Assembly: GCF_001677885.1 (NCBI RefSeq)
Contig: NZ_LOCQ01000048.1
Coordinates: 62,001 to 126,000, forward strand
Direction: 5' to 3'
Length of the DNA stretch: 64,000 bases
Source: Janthinobacterium psychrotolerans
Lineage (GTDB): Bacteria; Pseudomonadota; Gammaproteobacteria; Burkholderiales; Burkholderiaceae_D
Of the stretch, positions 16,285 to 24,918 are shown piece after piece. How positions within the stretch are numbered: position 1 is the stretch's first letter; each line of letters begins with the position of its first letter. A program made the translations under genes and the position numbers. The notes under the pieces were generated by a model. It did no database searches and was not told the origin of the DNA. It worked only from the letters and a program-made list of their open reading frames with translations.

Positions 16285-18675
16285 TTAATTTCTCAGGGTT
16301 TTGACAGCAGCTGCGCCCAAGCCGAAATTAGCAAAGATTTGTGCCCATTCGCGCGTACCCTTGGTGAACTTGGTCCAAGATGTTTCCTTATCGAATTTCT
16401 CCGGCACAACGATGGAATCACCAGGCATGACTATTACGCCACCAATACCACCAAATGCCCAAGCACTCGTGTTGCGTGCTACCACGCTTCCATCGGTGCG
16501 CATGATAAAAACGTTTTCCACATCTGCGTCGACTGTCAGTCCAGCCATGTTCAAATAGTCCGCCACCCGGGTATTCGAGCGCCACATTGGTGACGCCTCG
16601 GCGTTGACAGAGCCAAATATATGGACAAACTCCGGTTTTGCCGCAATCACGAGGCGATCGCCATTTTCCAGCTTGAGTTGAGGCAAGCGCGCAAACGATC
16701 GCTCCGCCGGGTCGAGTCCAAACGCTATACGGCCAGTTGGTTTCATCTGCCTAAAGCGAACAATATTTTCTTTAGCAAGTTGCATATCCGCCAGACGTTG
16801 CGCTTCCGCAGCCTGCGCATCGGTGGGGCTAAGCGCCCGGGCATTTGCCGCGCCTTTCGATTGTTCAAGGCGCAACTGATTCTCCAGTTTGGTAGCGGCT
16901 TTTTCCAAGTTGATCTCTTGCTCCATGCGAACCTGCTCGCGATAGAATGCCGTGCCGAAAAAATAAGCATCCTGCGTCGTGCCGCCAGCCCGTGCCAATA
17001 AAGATTGCAGCGTTTCACCTGCAGTCATCTGGTACACACCCGGCACTTTTACCTCACCTTCAACCCGCACAAATATGCGGCGCTTGTCCATTGGTACTGC
17101 GACGTCCTGCTGGGAAAAAATAGTGACCGTATCGCCGGGCTGCAGTTGTACGTTATCAGGGCTCGACGGATCGGAAAACACTTTTCCAAGGTTAAATGGA
17201 ATCAGGCTCACCGTCAGATCGGAGCGATTGATACGCTCCACGACAGCGTAGTCCCAGTTGATTTCGTCAATCAACCCACCGATACGCGATGCGATATTGC
17301 CAGCCGCTTCATTGGTCGCCTTGTCGTTCTCGCCAGTACTCACCGCGCCATTTTGGCGTTTAATTGAATTGCGGGTAATCAAATATTCGCGATTAGGAAT
17401 CAGATCACTGACATGCATTCCTGGCAGGAACGGTGCGCGAATGGCTTGATCCACATTACCGCGCAGAATCACCGCATTTGAAAAATCGGGGGTAATCGAA
17501 GTAACATTGAGCACATCGCCATTTTTCAGCGTGCGCTTCAACCCCGCTTCGTTCAAGGCAAACTGCTCCACGCTACGCGGCTGATTCTTGCTCGCATCAA
17601 TACGCTCGAGATATGCGCGCCGCGGATCGGCCACAATAGGCATCCCACCGGCGATATCGAGAATCGACTCGATCGTGTCGGTAGCACTGCGCAGCTCATA
17701 AATAGCAGGGGTATTGACTTTACCGACCAGTGCGACATGGCCAGTGGCAGCCGGAATGTAAATCGAGTCTCCGTCTTGCAGCTTGATATCGGCCGACTTG
17801 TCACCCTTGGCGATGAAGGCATACAGATCGAGATCAGCAACGGTCTTGCCGCCACGTTTGACTTGCAAGTGACGCATGCTGCCGTTGACGTTCGGTCCGC
17901 CGCTGGCGAACAGCGTGGTGACCAAGGTCGACAGGCTGGACACCGTATACGTACCTGGCCGGTTTGCCTGACCCACAACGTAAACAGTGATGGCGCGAAG
18001 CTTGCCAAAATTAACACTAATTGTTACACCTTTGTACATCGTGGCGACCGCATTGCGGATGACTGACTCCGCATCTCCCGCCTTGACACCGGCCAGGGAT
18101 ACCGGACCGATCGTCGGAATCGATATCTGGCCATTGCGGTCAATCTTGGCGCGGTAGTCGATATCGATGCTTCCAGTACCGCGTATCATCAGCTCATCAC
18201 CGACGCCCAAGGGATAGTCGGCAGGCACCGGTGCGCCGGATATCGGTGTAAACGTGTCAGGGGTGTTACTGAAAAACTGAGCACCATACACTGGCAGAAT
18301 CTTGCCGGTGCTGTCGGCGATGAATTTTTGAAACTCACTGGTGTCAGCTTCAGAGACGCGAGCGGCTGACGATGATTGTGAACGCAGGTTCGGCGCTGCG
18401 CGGCCAGCGGCACGATTTGTACGATTTACAGGATTAGCCTCTTCGCTACCGTCTGCAGCGCCTGCATTGACGTTGCTATTGGCAATGCTGACACGCCGTG
18501 ACGTCTCAGGTGTGGAAGCGCCAGTACCAGTACTGGTACCAGTACCAGTACCAGTACCAGTAGATGTCATTGTCTGACCAAACGTTTCTTCCTTGGTGGC
18601 AACATTCTGGGCAGAAGCATAGATAGAAGTAACGGCCAGAACTACGGCTAAGAGGCGACGAGTGATTTTGGTCAT
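16285..18675 (-). CDS. Large SLBB-domain polysaccharide export protein (Wza-like)
   Basis: 796 residues, about twice the size of Wza. N-terminal signal peptide (TRRLLAVVLAVTSIYASA) without a lipobox cysteine, then a low-complexity Thr-Gly segment (residues 38-53), a Poly_export domain (PADYPLGVGDELMIRGTG, with SIPTIGPVSLAGV) and several SLBB repeats (for example VYVVGQANRPGTYTV, VRVEGEVKVPGVYQMTAGE, VHIFGSVNAEASPMW). It should be a periplasmic/outer-membrane export component. Absence of a lipidation Cys and great length separate it from classical Wza. Operon partner of wzz. Confidence 0.83.
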   Translation of the reverse strand: MTKITRRLLAVVLAVTSIYASAQNVATKEETFGQTMTSTGTGTGTGTSTGTGASTPETSRRVSIANSNVNAGAADGSEEANPVNRTNRAAGRAAPNLRSQSSSAARVSEADTSEFQKFIADSTGKILPVYGAQFFSNTPDTFTPISGAPVPADYPLGVGDELMIRGTGSIDIDYRAKIDRNGQISIPTIGPVSLAGVKAGDAESVIRNAVATMYKGVTISVNFGKLRAITVYVVGQANRPGTYTVSSLSTLVTTLFASGGPNVNGSMRHLQVKRGGKTVADLDLYAFIAKGDKSADIKLQDGDSIYIPAATGHVALVGKVNTPAIYELRSATDTIESILDIAGGMPIVADPRRAYLERIDASKNQPRSVEQFALNEAGLKRTLKNGDVLNVTSITPDFSNAVILRGNVDQAIRAPFLPGMHVSDLIPNREYLITRNSIKRQNGAVSTGENDKATNEAAGNIASRIGGLIDEINWDYAVVERINRSDLTVSLIPFNLGKVFSDPSSPDNVQLQPGDTVTIFSQQDVAVPMDKRRIFVRVEGEVKVPGVYQMTAGETLQSLLARAGGTTQDAYFFGTAFYREQVRMEQEINLEKAATKLENQLRLEQSKGAANARALSPTDAQAAEAQRLADMQLAKENIVRFRQMKPTGRIAFGLDPAERSFARLPQLKLENGDRLVIAAKPEFVHIFGSVNAEASPMWRSNTRVADYLNMAGLTVDADVENVFIMRTDGSVVARNTSAWAFGGIGGVIVMPGDSIVVPEKFDKETSWTKFTKGTREWAQIFANFGLGAAAVKTLRN
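18520..18561 (-). repeat. Hexanucleotide tandem repeat (ACTGGT)7 inside the export gene
   Basis: Seven consecutive 6-base units in coding frame on the minus strand: four exact ACT GGT, one ACC AGT, one ACT GGT and one ACT GGC. They encode alternating Thr-Gly/Thr-Ser just after the signal peptide. Because the unit is a multiple of three, copy-number slippage would lengthen or shorten the linker without a frameshift. Confidence 0.9.
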
Positions 18676-18943
18676 TGATGAATTCAGTTGTGGGAGGGGG
18701 CTTGATGGCGATAATTCCGCATCATATTTTAACTTAAATCATGAAAGCATGAAAAATTATTTTAAAAAAATCAATACTTTATGTCGAAGGCGTTGTAAAT
18801 CCAGGCACAACATTGGCGCTCCCCTTGCGCGTCTCCATGGGACAGCTTGAGTCGCACATCGTCCAGGCAATGCGCGCCGGTTCAGTTCGAATTGATCTCG
18901 CCATTGTCAGTGCTGAAACATGCTGGTCGGGATATTGCCAAGC
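18676..18943. other. A+T-rich spacer between wbpM and the SLBB export gene
   Basis: 268 bases upstream of the SLBB export gene and after the wbpM stop. The part nearest the export gene (18710-18790) is strongly A+T rich and is the natural place for a promoter, but I could not align a clear -35/-10 pair. No gene recognised on either strand. Confidence 0.5.
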
Positions 18944-20920
18944 TTAACGGATGGCCGGCATCATCAAGTGATCGCGTACGCCAGGCGTCACGCCAGCTGC
19001 ATCGAGCAAGGCGCGATTGGCGGCAGCGTCTTGTCCAGCCTGCAACCAAATATTGTCGGAAATATCAGACGATGGCGCATATTCCTGCACGATCTTTTGC
19101 AGATGCAAGCGGATCGCATTGTGATCGAATCGTACGCAAGCGTCCTCCAGTTGCTGCAGCATTTGCTGGAGCACCGGCCACTCGAATTCGGCTTCCTGGG
19201 CGCGCATGATCAGCGGGTGATCGGTGCCGCTGACATTGCTGCCGATGAGCAGTTCCTCATATAACTTCTCGCCAGGGCGCAAGCCGACATAATTGAGCTC
19301 GATCGTGCCAGCTGGCGTGTCCGGGGTTTTGACTTCCTGGCCACTCAAGTGCACCATCCGCACGGCGAGGTCGGCGATACGTACCGGCTCACCCATGTCG
19401 AGCACGAAGACGTCGCCGCCCTTGCCCATGGCGCCCGCCTGGATCACCAGTTGCGCCGCTTCCGGGATGGTCATGAAGTAGCGGGTAATGTCAGGATGGG
19501 TCAATGTAATCGGGCCGCCGCCGGCGATCTGCTTGCGGAAAAGTGGCACGACCGAACCCGACGAACCGAGCACATTACCGAAACGCACCATCGAGAAGCA
19601 CGTGCCGGTTTCCTTGCGCGCGAACGCCTGCAGCACCAGTTCGGCCAGGCGCTTGGTCGCGCCCATCACGTTGGTCGGGCGCACCGCCTTGTCGGTGGAA
19701 ATCAGGACAAAGCAGTTCACTTTCGCCGCGACCGCGGCCCTGGCCATGCTGAGGGTGCCATAGGCATTGTTGCGGATACCTTCGATCGGATTGTGCTCCA
19801 CCAGCGGCACATGCTTGTAGGCGGCGGCGTGATATACCGTATCGACCGCGAACGAGCTCATGATACGCGTGCATTTTTCCGTTTCCAGTGCCGAACCGAC
19901 GAAAGCCACCAGCTCCACGCTCAGCTCGCCGGTGGCACGGATTTCGCGCAGTTCCTGTTCGATCGTGTAAAGCGCGAACTCGGAAATATCCAATAAAATC
20001 AATTTGGTGGGCTCGAGCGCAATGATCTGGCGGCAAAGCTCTGAACCGATGGAACCGCCAGCGCCGCTGACCATCACCGACTTGCCGGTAATGCAAATTG
20101 ACAGCAACTCCGTGTTCGGCGCAACCACGTCACGGCTCAGCAGATCTTCGATTTCAATTTGACGCACGTCTTCTACCCGGGCATTTCCCTTGACGAGATT
20201 GCTGATCGGCGGGGTCACCTTGATGCGTACGGTGAGCATGGCAAGCCGGTCCAGGATCACGCGCTGCTCCCTGCGGCTCAGTTGCGGCATCGCCAGCAAG
20301 ACGGTCGTGATATTGTACTTTTTGACCAGACGGTCAAGCTCGCTCGACGGGTATACCTTGATGCCACGGATGATGGTATTGACACGCTGGGGGTCATCAT
20401 CGATAAAAGCAATCGGCAAATATTCGTTGCCTGGCATGATAGCGTTTGCCAGCAAGCTTCCGGCTTGTCCCGCACCATAAATGGCCACGCGTGCTTTATT
20501 AAGGTGGCTATTCTGGCTCAGGAAGCCACGCGCCAGGAAGCGGCTTGACAAGACATAAAGAATGGCAAAAAGCCAATAGATAACAAAGGTCTTTACGGAA
20601 AACAGGCCGCCTGGCAGGGCCAGGCCCAGTACGGTCAGAATCAGTGCCGAGATGGTAACGGCACGCAATGCAGTGAAGATGATCTTCTGGTCAATATAAC
20701 GAATCACGGCGCGGTACAGACCGAAATGCACGAACACCGGCAAGGAGATCATGGCTGCCGCAAGTGCGATCCACAAATACTGCGCAGGCAACTGCAGGCT
20801 GTGCCCCTGGGCCTGGAGGAGCGCCGAAAAATAGAAGATAACTGGAAGACAAAGCACATCCGCAGTCGCAGCGATCAGCCGCTTCTGGTTGCGAGGAAGG
20901 CTCAGGAAAATGTTTTTCAT
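18944..20920 (-). CDS. wbpM: Membrane-bound UDP-sugar C4,6-dehydratase (WbpM/CapD family)
   Basis: 658 residues. Four N-terminal membrane spans (about residues 15-130), a first Rossmann-like domain (VAIYGAGQAGSLLANAI), then the SDR dehydratase domain (VMVSGAGGSIGSELCRQI). The catalytic set is S...M-x3-K (STDKAVRPTNVMGATK), the Ser-Met-Lys triad known from WbpM. It makes UDP-4-keto-6-deoxy-GlcNAc, precursor of D-FucNAc or D-QuiNAc. ATG at 20920 is used; a TTG five codons upstream is less likely. First gene of the locus, divergent from the GlsB-type gene. Confidence 0.88.
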   Translation of the reverse strand: MKNIFLSLPRNQKRLIAATADVLCLPVIFYFSALLQAQGHSLQLPAQYLWIALAAAMISLPVFVHFGLYRAVIRYIDQKIIFTALRAVTISALILTVLGLALPGGLFSVKTFVIYWLFAILYVLSSRFLARGFLSQNSHLNKARVAIYGAGQAGSLLANAIMPGNEYLPIAFIDDDPQRVNTIIRGIKVYPSSELDRLVKKYNITTVLLAMPQLSRREQRVILDRLAMLTVRIKVTPPISNLVKGNARVEDVRQIEIEDLLSRDVVAPNTELLSICITGKSVMVSGAGGSIGSELCRQIIALEPTKLILLDISEFALYTIEQELREIRATGELSVELVAFVGSALETEKCTRIMSSFAVDTVYHAAAYKHVPLVEHNPIEGIRNNAYGTLSMARAAVAAKVNCFVLISTDKAVRPTNVMGATKRLAELVLQAFARKETGTCFSMVRFGNVLGSSGSVVPLFRKQIAGGGPITLTHPDITRYFMTIPEAAQLVIQAGAMGKGGDVFVLDMGEPVRIADLAVRMVHLSGQEVKTPDTPAGTIELNYVGLRPGEKLYEELLIGSNVSGTDHPLIMRAQEAEFEWPVLQQMLQQLEDACVRFDHNAIRLHLQKIVQEYAPSSDISDNIWLQAGQDAAANRALLDAAGVTPGVRDHLMMPAIR

Positions 20921-21472
20921 GGTGTGATGACTCAAAAGGGGGGCACAATTGCCCGCCCGAAGTGCAGGATTCCCGGAGGAATTTTTATAATTGTGGAATG
21001 GTACCTGAAATCATTTTGAGCTTGTGAGTTTTTAGCGTATATGCAACAATTGAAAACTATAATGTACATCTATTTCGCTGCGGAAATTGCATGAAATGAA
21101 TGATGCCAGGGCAAGTATGCCTTGGCCGTTGAGCCCCGCAACCCTCGCTGCGCCACTCCCCCACGATCCGGTATTCTTCAGCCGCCGCCATGGTATGAGC
21201 AGGGGTGCCGGCGCCATGCTGGAATTAACAATGTGTAATGGTTTTTATATATGCAAGCAGCGCGCCAGACAATGCACTGCATCGCCAACGATTTGACGCC
21301 GCATTAATTACCCAAGAGCAAGTTTAAATGGGTCCGTGCGTTTAGTTATGGCAACCGAACATTGCCAATTAATCCGCTGGACTTTTCAATCGTGCGGCAT
21401 CAATATCAAATTGCCATCCCGGTGCTAGCCGTACGCACCGGCACCTCCTTCATCCACCGCGCGGAGAATCAC
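20921..21472. other. Long divergent intergenic region
   Basis: 552 bases between wbpM (minus) and the GlsB-type gene (plus). Short frames here do not look coding. I searched for a JUMPstart/ops element (GGCGGTAG core) that often precedes O-antigen operons and did not find one. The stretch 20980-21080 is A+T rich and probably carries the wbpM promoter, though no good -35/-10 pair stands out; the right end carries the promoter listed at 21362-21390. Confidence 0.5.
21362..21390 (+). promoter_or_regulatory. Possible sigma-70 promoter of the GlsB-type gene
   Basis: TTGCCA (21362-21367) and TTCAAT (21385-21390) are separated by 17 bases, matching the -35 and -10 consensus at 5 and 4 of 6 positions. 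Predicted start about 76 bases before the ATG. No experimental support. Confidence 0.35.
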
Positions 21473-21742
21473 ATGAATTTCATTATCTGGATTGTTATAG
21501 GCGGCATCATCGGCTGGCTGGCCAGCATGGTCATGAAAACCAATGCGCAACAGGGCATTTTCCTCAATATCGTGGTGGGCATCGTCGGCGCCTTCCTCGG
21601 TGGCTGGCTGTTGTCGCCGCTGTTCGGCACCAGCACCATCAACAGCGACAATTTCAGCCTTGCTTCCCTGCTGGTGTCGTTCCTGGGCGCCGTCATTTTG
21701 CTGGGCATCGTCAATCTGCTGCGACGCGGCAAGATGCGCTAA
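21473..21742 (+). CDS. GlsB/YeaQ/YmgE family stress-response membrane protein
   Basis: 89 residues with three glycine-rich hydrophobic segments (IIWIVIGGIIGWLASMVM, ILNIVVGIVGAFLGGWL-like, and LVSFLGAVILLGIVNLL) and a basic tail RRGKMR. This is the transglycosylase-associated protein family, small inner-membrane proteins often induced by envelope, acid or osmotic stress; the molecular function is unknown. The first ATG that gives the conserved MNFIIWI start is used; the frame is open upstream for about 37 codons with no family resemblance. A strong hairpin follows. Confidence 0.88.
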   Translation: MNFIIWIVIGGIIGWLASMVMKTNAQQGIFLNIVVGIVGAFLGGWLLSPLFGTSTINSDNFSLASLLVSFLGAVILLGIVNLLRRGKMR

Positions 21743-21797
21743 GCACCCAACACGGCAGCTCTCTGGCAGATCGACAGCCAGCCAGCACCGCCTCGCC

Positions 21798-21829
21798 ATG
21801 GCCGGCCGCGCAAGCGGCCGGCCATTTTC
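21798..21829 (+). terminator. Terminator after the GlsB-type gene
   Basis: Perfect 12-base inverted repeat (ATGGCCGGCCGC at 21798-21809 and its complement at 21814-21824/5) closed by a GCAA tetraloop and followed by TTTCATT. The U-tract is short, so termination may be partial. Confidence 0.65.
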
Positions 21830-21946
21830 ATTGCTTGCGCAAGCACTGTCAGCGCCATACCACAACAAGACCACAGCACCTGTGCGCGGGTGCCTGCGCT
21901 TGCTGCTGAAATCAACTCTTTCAGCCATGCGCTGCGGAAAATGTCA

Positions 21947-21975
21947 TTGACTAGTCACACTGTGAAACGGATACT
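21947..21975 (+). promoter_or_regulatory. Possible sigma-70 promoter of the S46 peptidase gene
   Basis: TTGACT (21947-21952), 17-base spacer, GATACT (21970-21975): 5 and 4 of 6 consensus matches. The predicted leader is about 72 bases and includes a small CCGCTG/CAGCGG hairpin. The rest of the 311-base gap 21743-22053 holds the terminator above and nothing else that I recognise. Confidence 0.45.
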
Positions 21976-22053
21976 CCATGTCGTCCGCTGAAAAAAACAG
22001 CGGGTACAGACGCTAACATCCGACTTTCCTTCATGTAAAAGACCAGAACTCGA

Positions 22054-24207
22054 ATGAAAAAATCCCTGATTGCGCTCGCTATCCTGAGCAATTTTGCACA
22101 CGCCGACGAAGGCATGTGGATGCCACAACAGCTGCCACAAGTAGCCAAGGAATTGAAAGCGGCCGGACTGAAACTGGACCCGGCCACCCTGACCAAGCTG
22201 ACCGAGTTCCCGATGGGCGCCATCGTCAGCCTGGGCGGCTGCTCGGCCTCGTTCGTCTCGCCGCAAGGCCTGGTTGCCACCAACCACCATTGCGTCTACA
22301 ACAGCGTGGCGGTCAATTCCACCAAGGAGCGCGATCTGCTGGCCAACGGTTTCCTGGCCAAGACGTTTGCCGAAGAACTGCCGGCCGCCCCGGGCAGCCG
22401 CATCTTCGTCACCTCGGCCGTGACCAATGTCAGCGACAAGATCATCACCGCCGATGTGGCCAGGCTGCAAGGCAAGGCACGCATCGACGCGATCGAGAAA
22501 AACCAGAAGAAACTGGTCGCCGAATGCGAAAAAGAAGCGGGCTTCCGCTGCACCGTGTCGGCCTACTACGGCGGCCTGGAGTTCTACCTGATCAAGCAAC
22601 TGGAAATCCGCGACGTGCGCCTGGTGCATGCGCCACCGGCCGGCGTGGGCAAGTTCGGCGGCGACACCGACAACTGGATGTGGCCACGCCACACGGGCGA
22701 CTACGGTTTCTACCGCGCCTATGTCAGCAAAGACGGCAAAGCTGCCGACTTCAGCAAGGACAACGTGCCCTACCAGCCGAAACATGTGCTCAAACTGGCC
22801 AAGGATGGCCTGAAAGAAGGCGATTTCGTGATGGCGCTGGGCTACCCTGGCCGCACCAACCGTCACCGCCTGCCGTCGGAAGTGGCATTCACGTTTGACT
22901 GGAACTACCCTGCGTTCGTGAAAGCATCGGGCGAAACGCTGGCCATCATCGCGCGCGAAACCCGCGACAACAAGGATGTCGCGCTGAAATACGCGGGCCA
23001 GGTCGCTGGCGTGAACAACTATTACAAGAACCGCCAGGGCATGCTGGACTCCTACGCGGGCAGCGACTTCCTGGCACGCAAGACGGCCGAACATGAGGCG
23101 CTGAAAACCTGGGTCAACGCCAACGCCGCCCGCAAGGCAGAGTTCGCCGGTGACATCGAACAGGTGGAAAAGCTGATCGCCGAGCGCGACGCCGACACCA
23201 AGCGCGATTTCTTCCTCGGTTACGCGCAGCCACGCCTGCTGAACACGGCACGCAGCCTGTACCGCCTGGCCAATGAAAGCACCAAAGCTGACACCGAGCG
23301 CAAATCGGGCTACCAGACGCGCGACTTGCCGCGCCTGGAAGCGGGCATTACCTCGGTCGAGCGCACCTACGACGAAAAAGTCGACAAGGCGCTGGTACTG
23401 AACAGCCTGGCCAAGTACGCCGCCCAGCCAGCAGCCCAGCGCCGCGCCAGCTTTGACGCCGCCATCGGCATCAAGGACGGCATGTCGCAAGCCGACCTGG
23501 CTGGCGCCCTGGACAAACTGTATGCCGGCAGCAAGCTGGCCGACAAGGAAGAACGCAAGGCATGGCTGAAACGCACGCCAGCCGAATTCCAGGCCAGCAA
23601 GGACACCTTTATCCAGGCAGCGGTCGCCATGTATCCGGATTCGCTGAAAAACGAAGCGGAAGACGAAGAACTGTCGGGCAAGATCCAGCAATCGTACGCC
23701 AACTACATGAAGGCGAAAATCGCCTACATGAAGAGCAAGGGCCAAGCCGTCTATCCTGACGCCAACAGCACCCTGCGCGTGACGTTCGGCAAAGTTGCCG
23801 GCCGTGACCATGGCGCCGACGGCACCACCTGGACCGCGTTTACCACCGTCAATGGCGTGGTCGCCAAAGCCACCGGCGAAGGCGAATTCAATGCCCCTGC
23901 CAAGCAGCTGGCAGCGATCAAGGCCAAGGACTTCGGCAAATTCGTTGATCCGAAACTGAAAACCGTGCCGGTCGACTACCTGGCCACGCTGGACATCACC
24001 GGCGGCAACTCGGGTTCGGCCGCGCTGAACGCGAAAGGTGAATTCATCGGCCTGGCCTTCGATGGCACCCTGGACTCGATCATCTCCGATTGGGACTACA
24101 ACAAGGCCAATACCCGTTCGATCCAGGTCGACCTGCGCTATATGCTGTGGAATATGAAGCATATCGATCACGCCGACAATCTGCTGAAGGAAATGGGCGC
24201 GGAGTAA
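22054..24207 (+). CDS. S46 family dipeptidyl-peptidase (DPP7-like), secreted
   Basis: 717 residues, the usual length for DPP7/DPP11. Signal peptide MKKSLIALAILSNFAHA. The serine-protease core is split: GGCSASFVSPQGLVATNHHC with catalytic His at 78/79, and GGNSGS with Ser653 near the C-terminus, separated by the family's helical domain. It would remove dipeptides from peptide N-termini in the periplasm. Residue +18 from the catalytic Ser, which decides P1 preference in this family, is Gly (FDG), as in DPP7-type enzymes that prefer hydrophobic residues; DPP11-type enzymes have Arg. Single gene with its own terminator. Confidence 0.9.
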   Translation: MKKSLIALAILSNFAHADEGMWMPQQLPQVAKELKAAGLKLDPATLTKLTEFPMGAIVSLGGCSASFVSPQGLVATNHHCVYNSVAVNSTKERDLLANGFLAKTFAEELPAAPGSRIFVTSAVTNVSDKIITADVARLQGKARIDAIEKNQKKLVAECEKEAGFRCTVSAYYGGLEFYLIKQLEIRDVRLVHAPPAGVGKFGGDTDNWMWPRHTGDYGFYRAYVSKDGKAADFSKDNVPYQPKHVLKLAKDGLKEGDFVMALGYPGRTNRHRLPSEVAFTFDWNYPAFVKASGETLAIIARETRDNKDVALKYAGQVAGVNNYYKNRQGMLDSYAGSDFLARKTAEHEALKTWVNANAARKAEFAGDIEQVEKLIAERDADTKRDFFLGYAQPRLLNTARSLYRLANESTKADTERKSGYQTRDLPRLEAGITSVERTYDEKVDKALVLNSLAKYAAQPAAQRRASFDAAIGIKDGMSQADLAGALDKLYAGSKLADKEERKAWLKRTPAEFQASKDTFIQAAVAMYPDSLKNEAEDEELSGKIQQSYANYMKAKIAYMKSKGQAVYPDANSTLRVTFGKVAGRDHGADGTTWTAFTTVNGVVAKATGEGEFNAPAKQLAAIKAKDFGKFVDPKLKTVPVDYLATLDITGGNSGSAALNAKGEFIGLAFDGTLDSIISDWDYNKANTRSIQVDLRYMLWNMKHIDHADNLLKEMGAE

Positions 24208-24260
24208 TTGCCAACAGATAACAACAACTAATAAGCCCGGCAACGGGCGGTTGTAGCCTG

Positions 24261-24288
24261 AGCCACTTCTTCGGAAGTGGCTTTTTTT
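24261..24288 (+). terminator. Rho-independent terminator of the S46 peptidase gene
   Basis: AGCCACTTC and GAAGTGGCT form a 9-base stem around a TTCG tetraloop, followed by seven T. Textbook intrinsic terminator on the plus strand. Confidence 0.92.
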
Positions 24289-24291
24289 CGT

Positions 24292-24759
24292 CTAGCGTTT
24301 GATATTGGAAAACTGGAACGGCGAAGTTTGCGGCTGCCCGCCACGCACAATCACGCGCTGGCCATGTTCCAGCAGCAAGGCCAGGTCGGCGCCCGGATAG
24401 CGCTGCGCCAGCAGCGGATAATCCTGCTCGGCCATGCCGGTGGACAGGATCACGATGCGGTAGCCATTCTTGCCAAAGTCCAGCAGCAGCGCGGGCAATT
24501 CACCCGGACCCGGCAGCGCCGTGACGCGCACCCGCACCTTGCCCTTGCGCCGCTTGATCGACTGCCACAGCGGCAAGCTGCCCGACCTCAGGCGCAGATC
24601 GACGGCTTGTTCGGCCGGGTCGGCTACCGCCCCATCGAGCGCCAGCAGCATGCCGCGATAGCGTATCAAGGCGCCGTCGCCGGCAATCGTGACCGACCCG
24701 TCATGGGCGGCGGCGGTGCCGGCGCAGCAGCACAGCAGGATAATCAAGATCATGCGCAT
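24292..24759 (-). CDS. Small secreted protein of unknown function
   Basis: 155 residues. Signal peptide MRMILIILLCCCAGTAAA, then a mature domain with HDGSVTIAGDGALIRYRG and later VIVRGGQPQTSPF. I do not recognise the family. The ATG at 24759 is chosen over an upstream one because GGGAGG lies a few bases before it and the protein then starts with a signal peptide. It converges on the S46 peptidase terminator and is divergent from the M14 peptidase, so it is a single-gene unit with third-position G+C typical of the chromosome, which supports it being real. Confidence 0.7.
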   Translation of the reverse strand: MRMILIILLCCCAGTAAAHDGSVTIAGDGALIRYRGMLLALDGAVADPAEQAVDLRLRSGSLPLWQSIKRRKGKVRVRVTALPGPGELPALLLDFGKNGYRIVILSTGMAEQDYPLLAQRYPGADLALLLEHGQRVIVRGGQPQTSPFQFSNIKR

Positions 24760-24918
24760 GGCGCCTCCCGGGAGTGAGGCTGATTGATAACACGGCATTT
24801 GATGGCGCCCCCTGCCCTGCATCAAGCCCGGGGCGCCGGTGCTACAATTGCCTCCTTGCGAGCGCGCTTATCCAGCGCACTTTTTCTCTCCGTTTCCGCT
24901 CTCCAGACTCAGACCGCC

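Noticed and set aside
18838-18943. Small plus-strand frame beginning MGQLESHIVQAMRAG
   Set aside because: Only about 35 codons, no ribosome site, converges into the wbpM end; no support beyond an open frame.
20921-21472. Possible JUMPstart/ops element or small genes upstream of the polysaccharide operon
   Set aside because: No GGCGGTAG core on either strand, and the short frames have no family resemblance or codon signature.
21955-24243. Very long open frame on the minus strand opposite the S46 peptidase gene
   Set aside because: The plus strand encodes an intact S46 peptidase with signal peptide, His and Ser motifs. The antisense frame is open only because of high G+C third positions and shows no domain.
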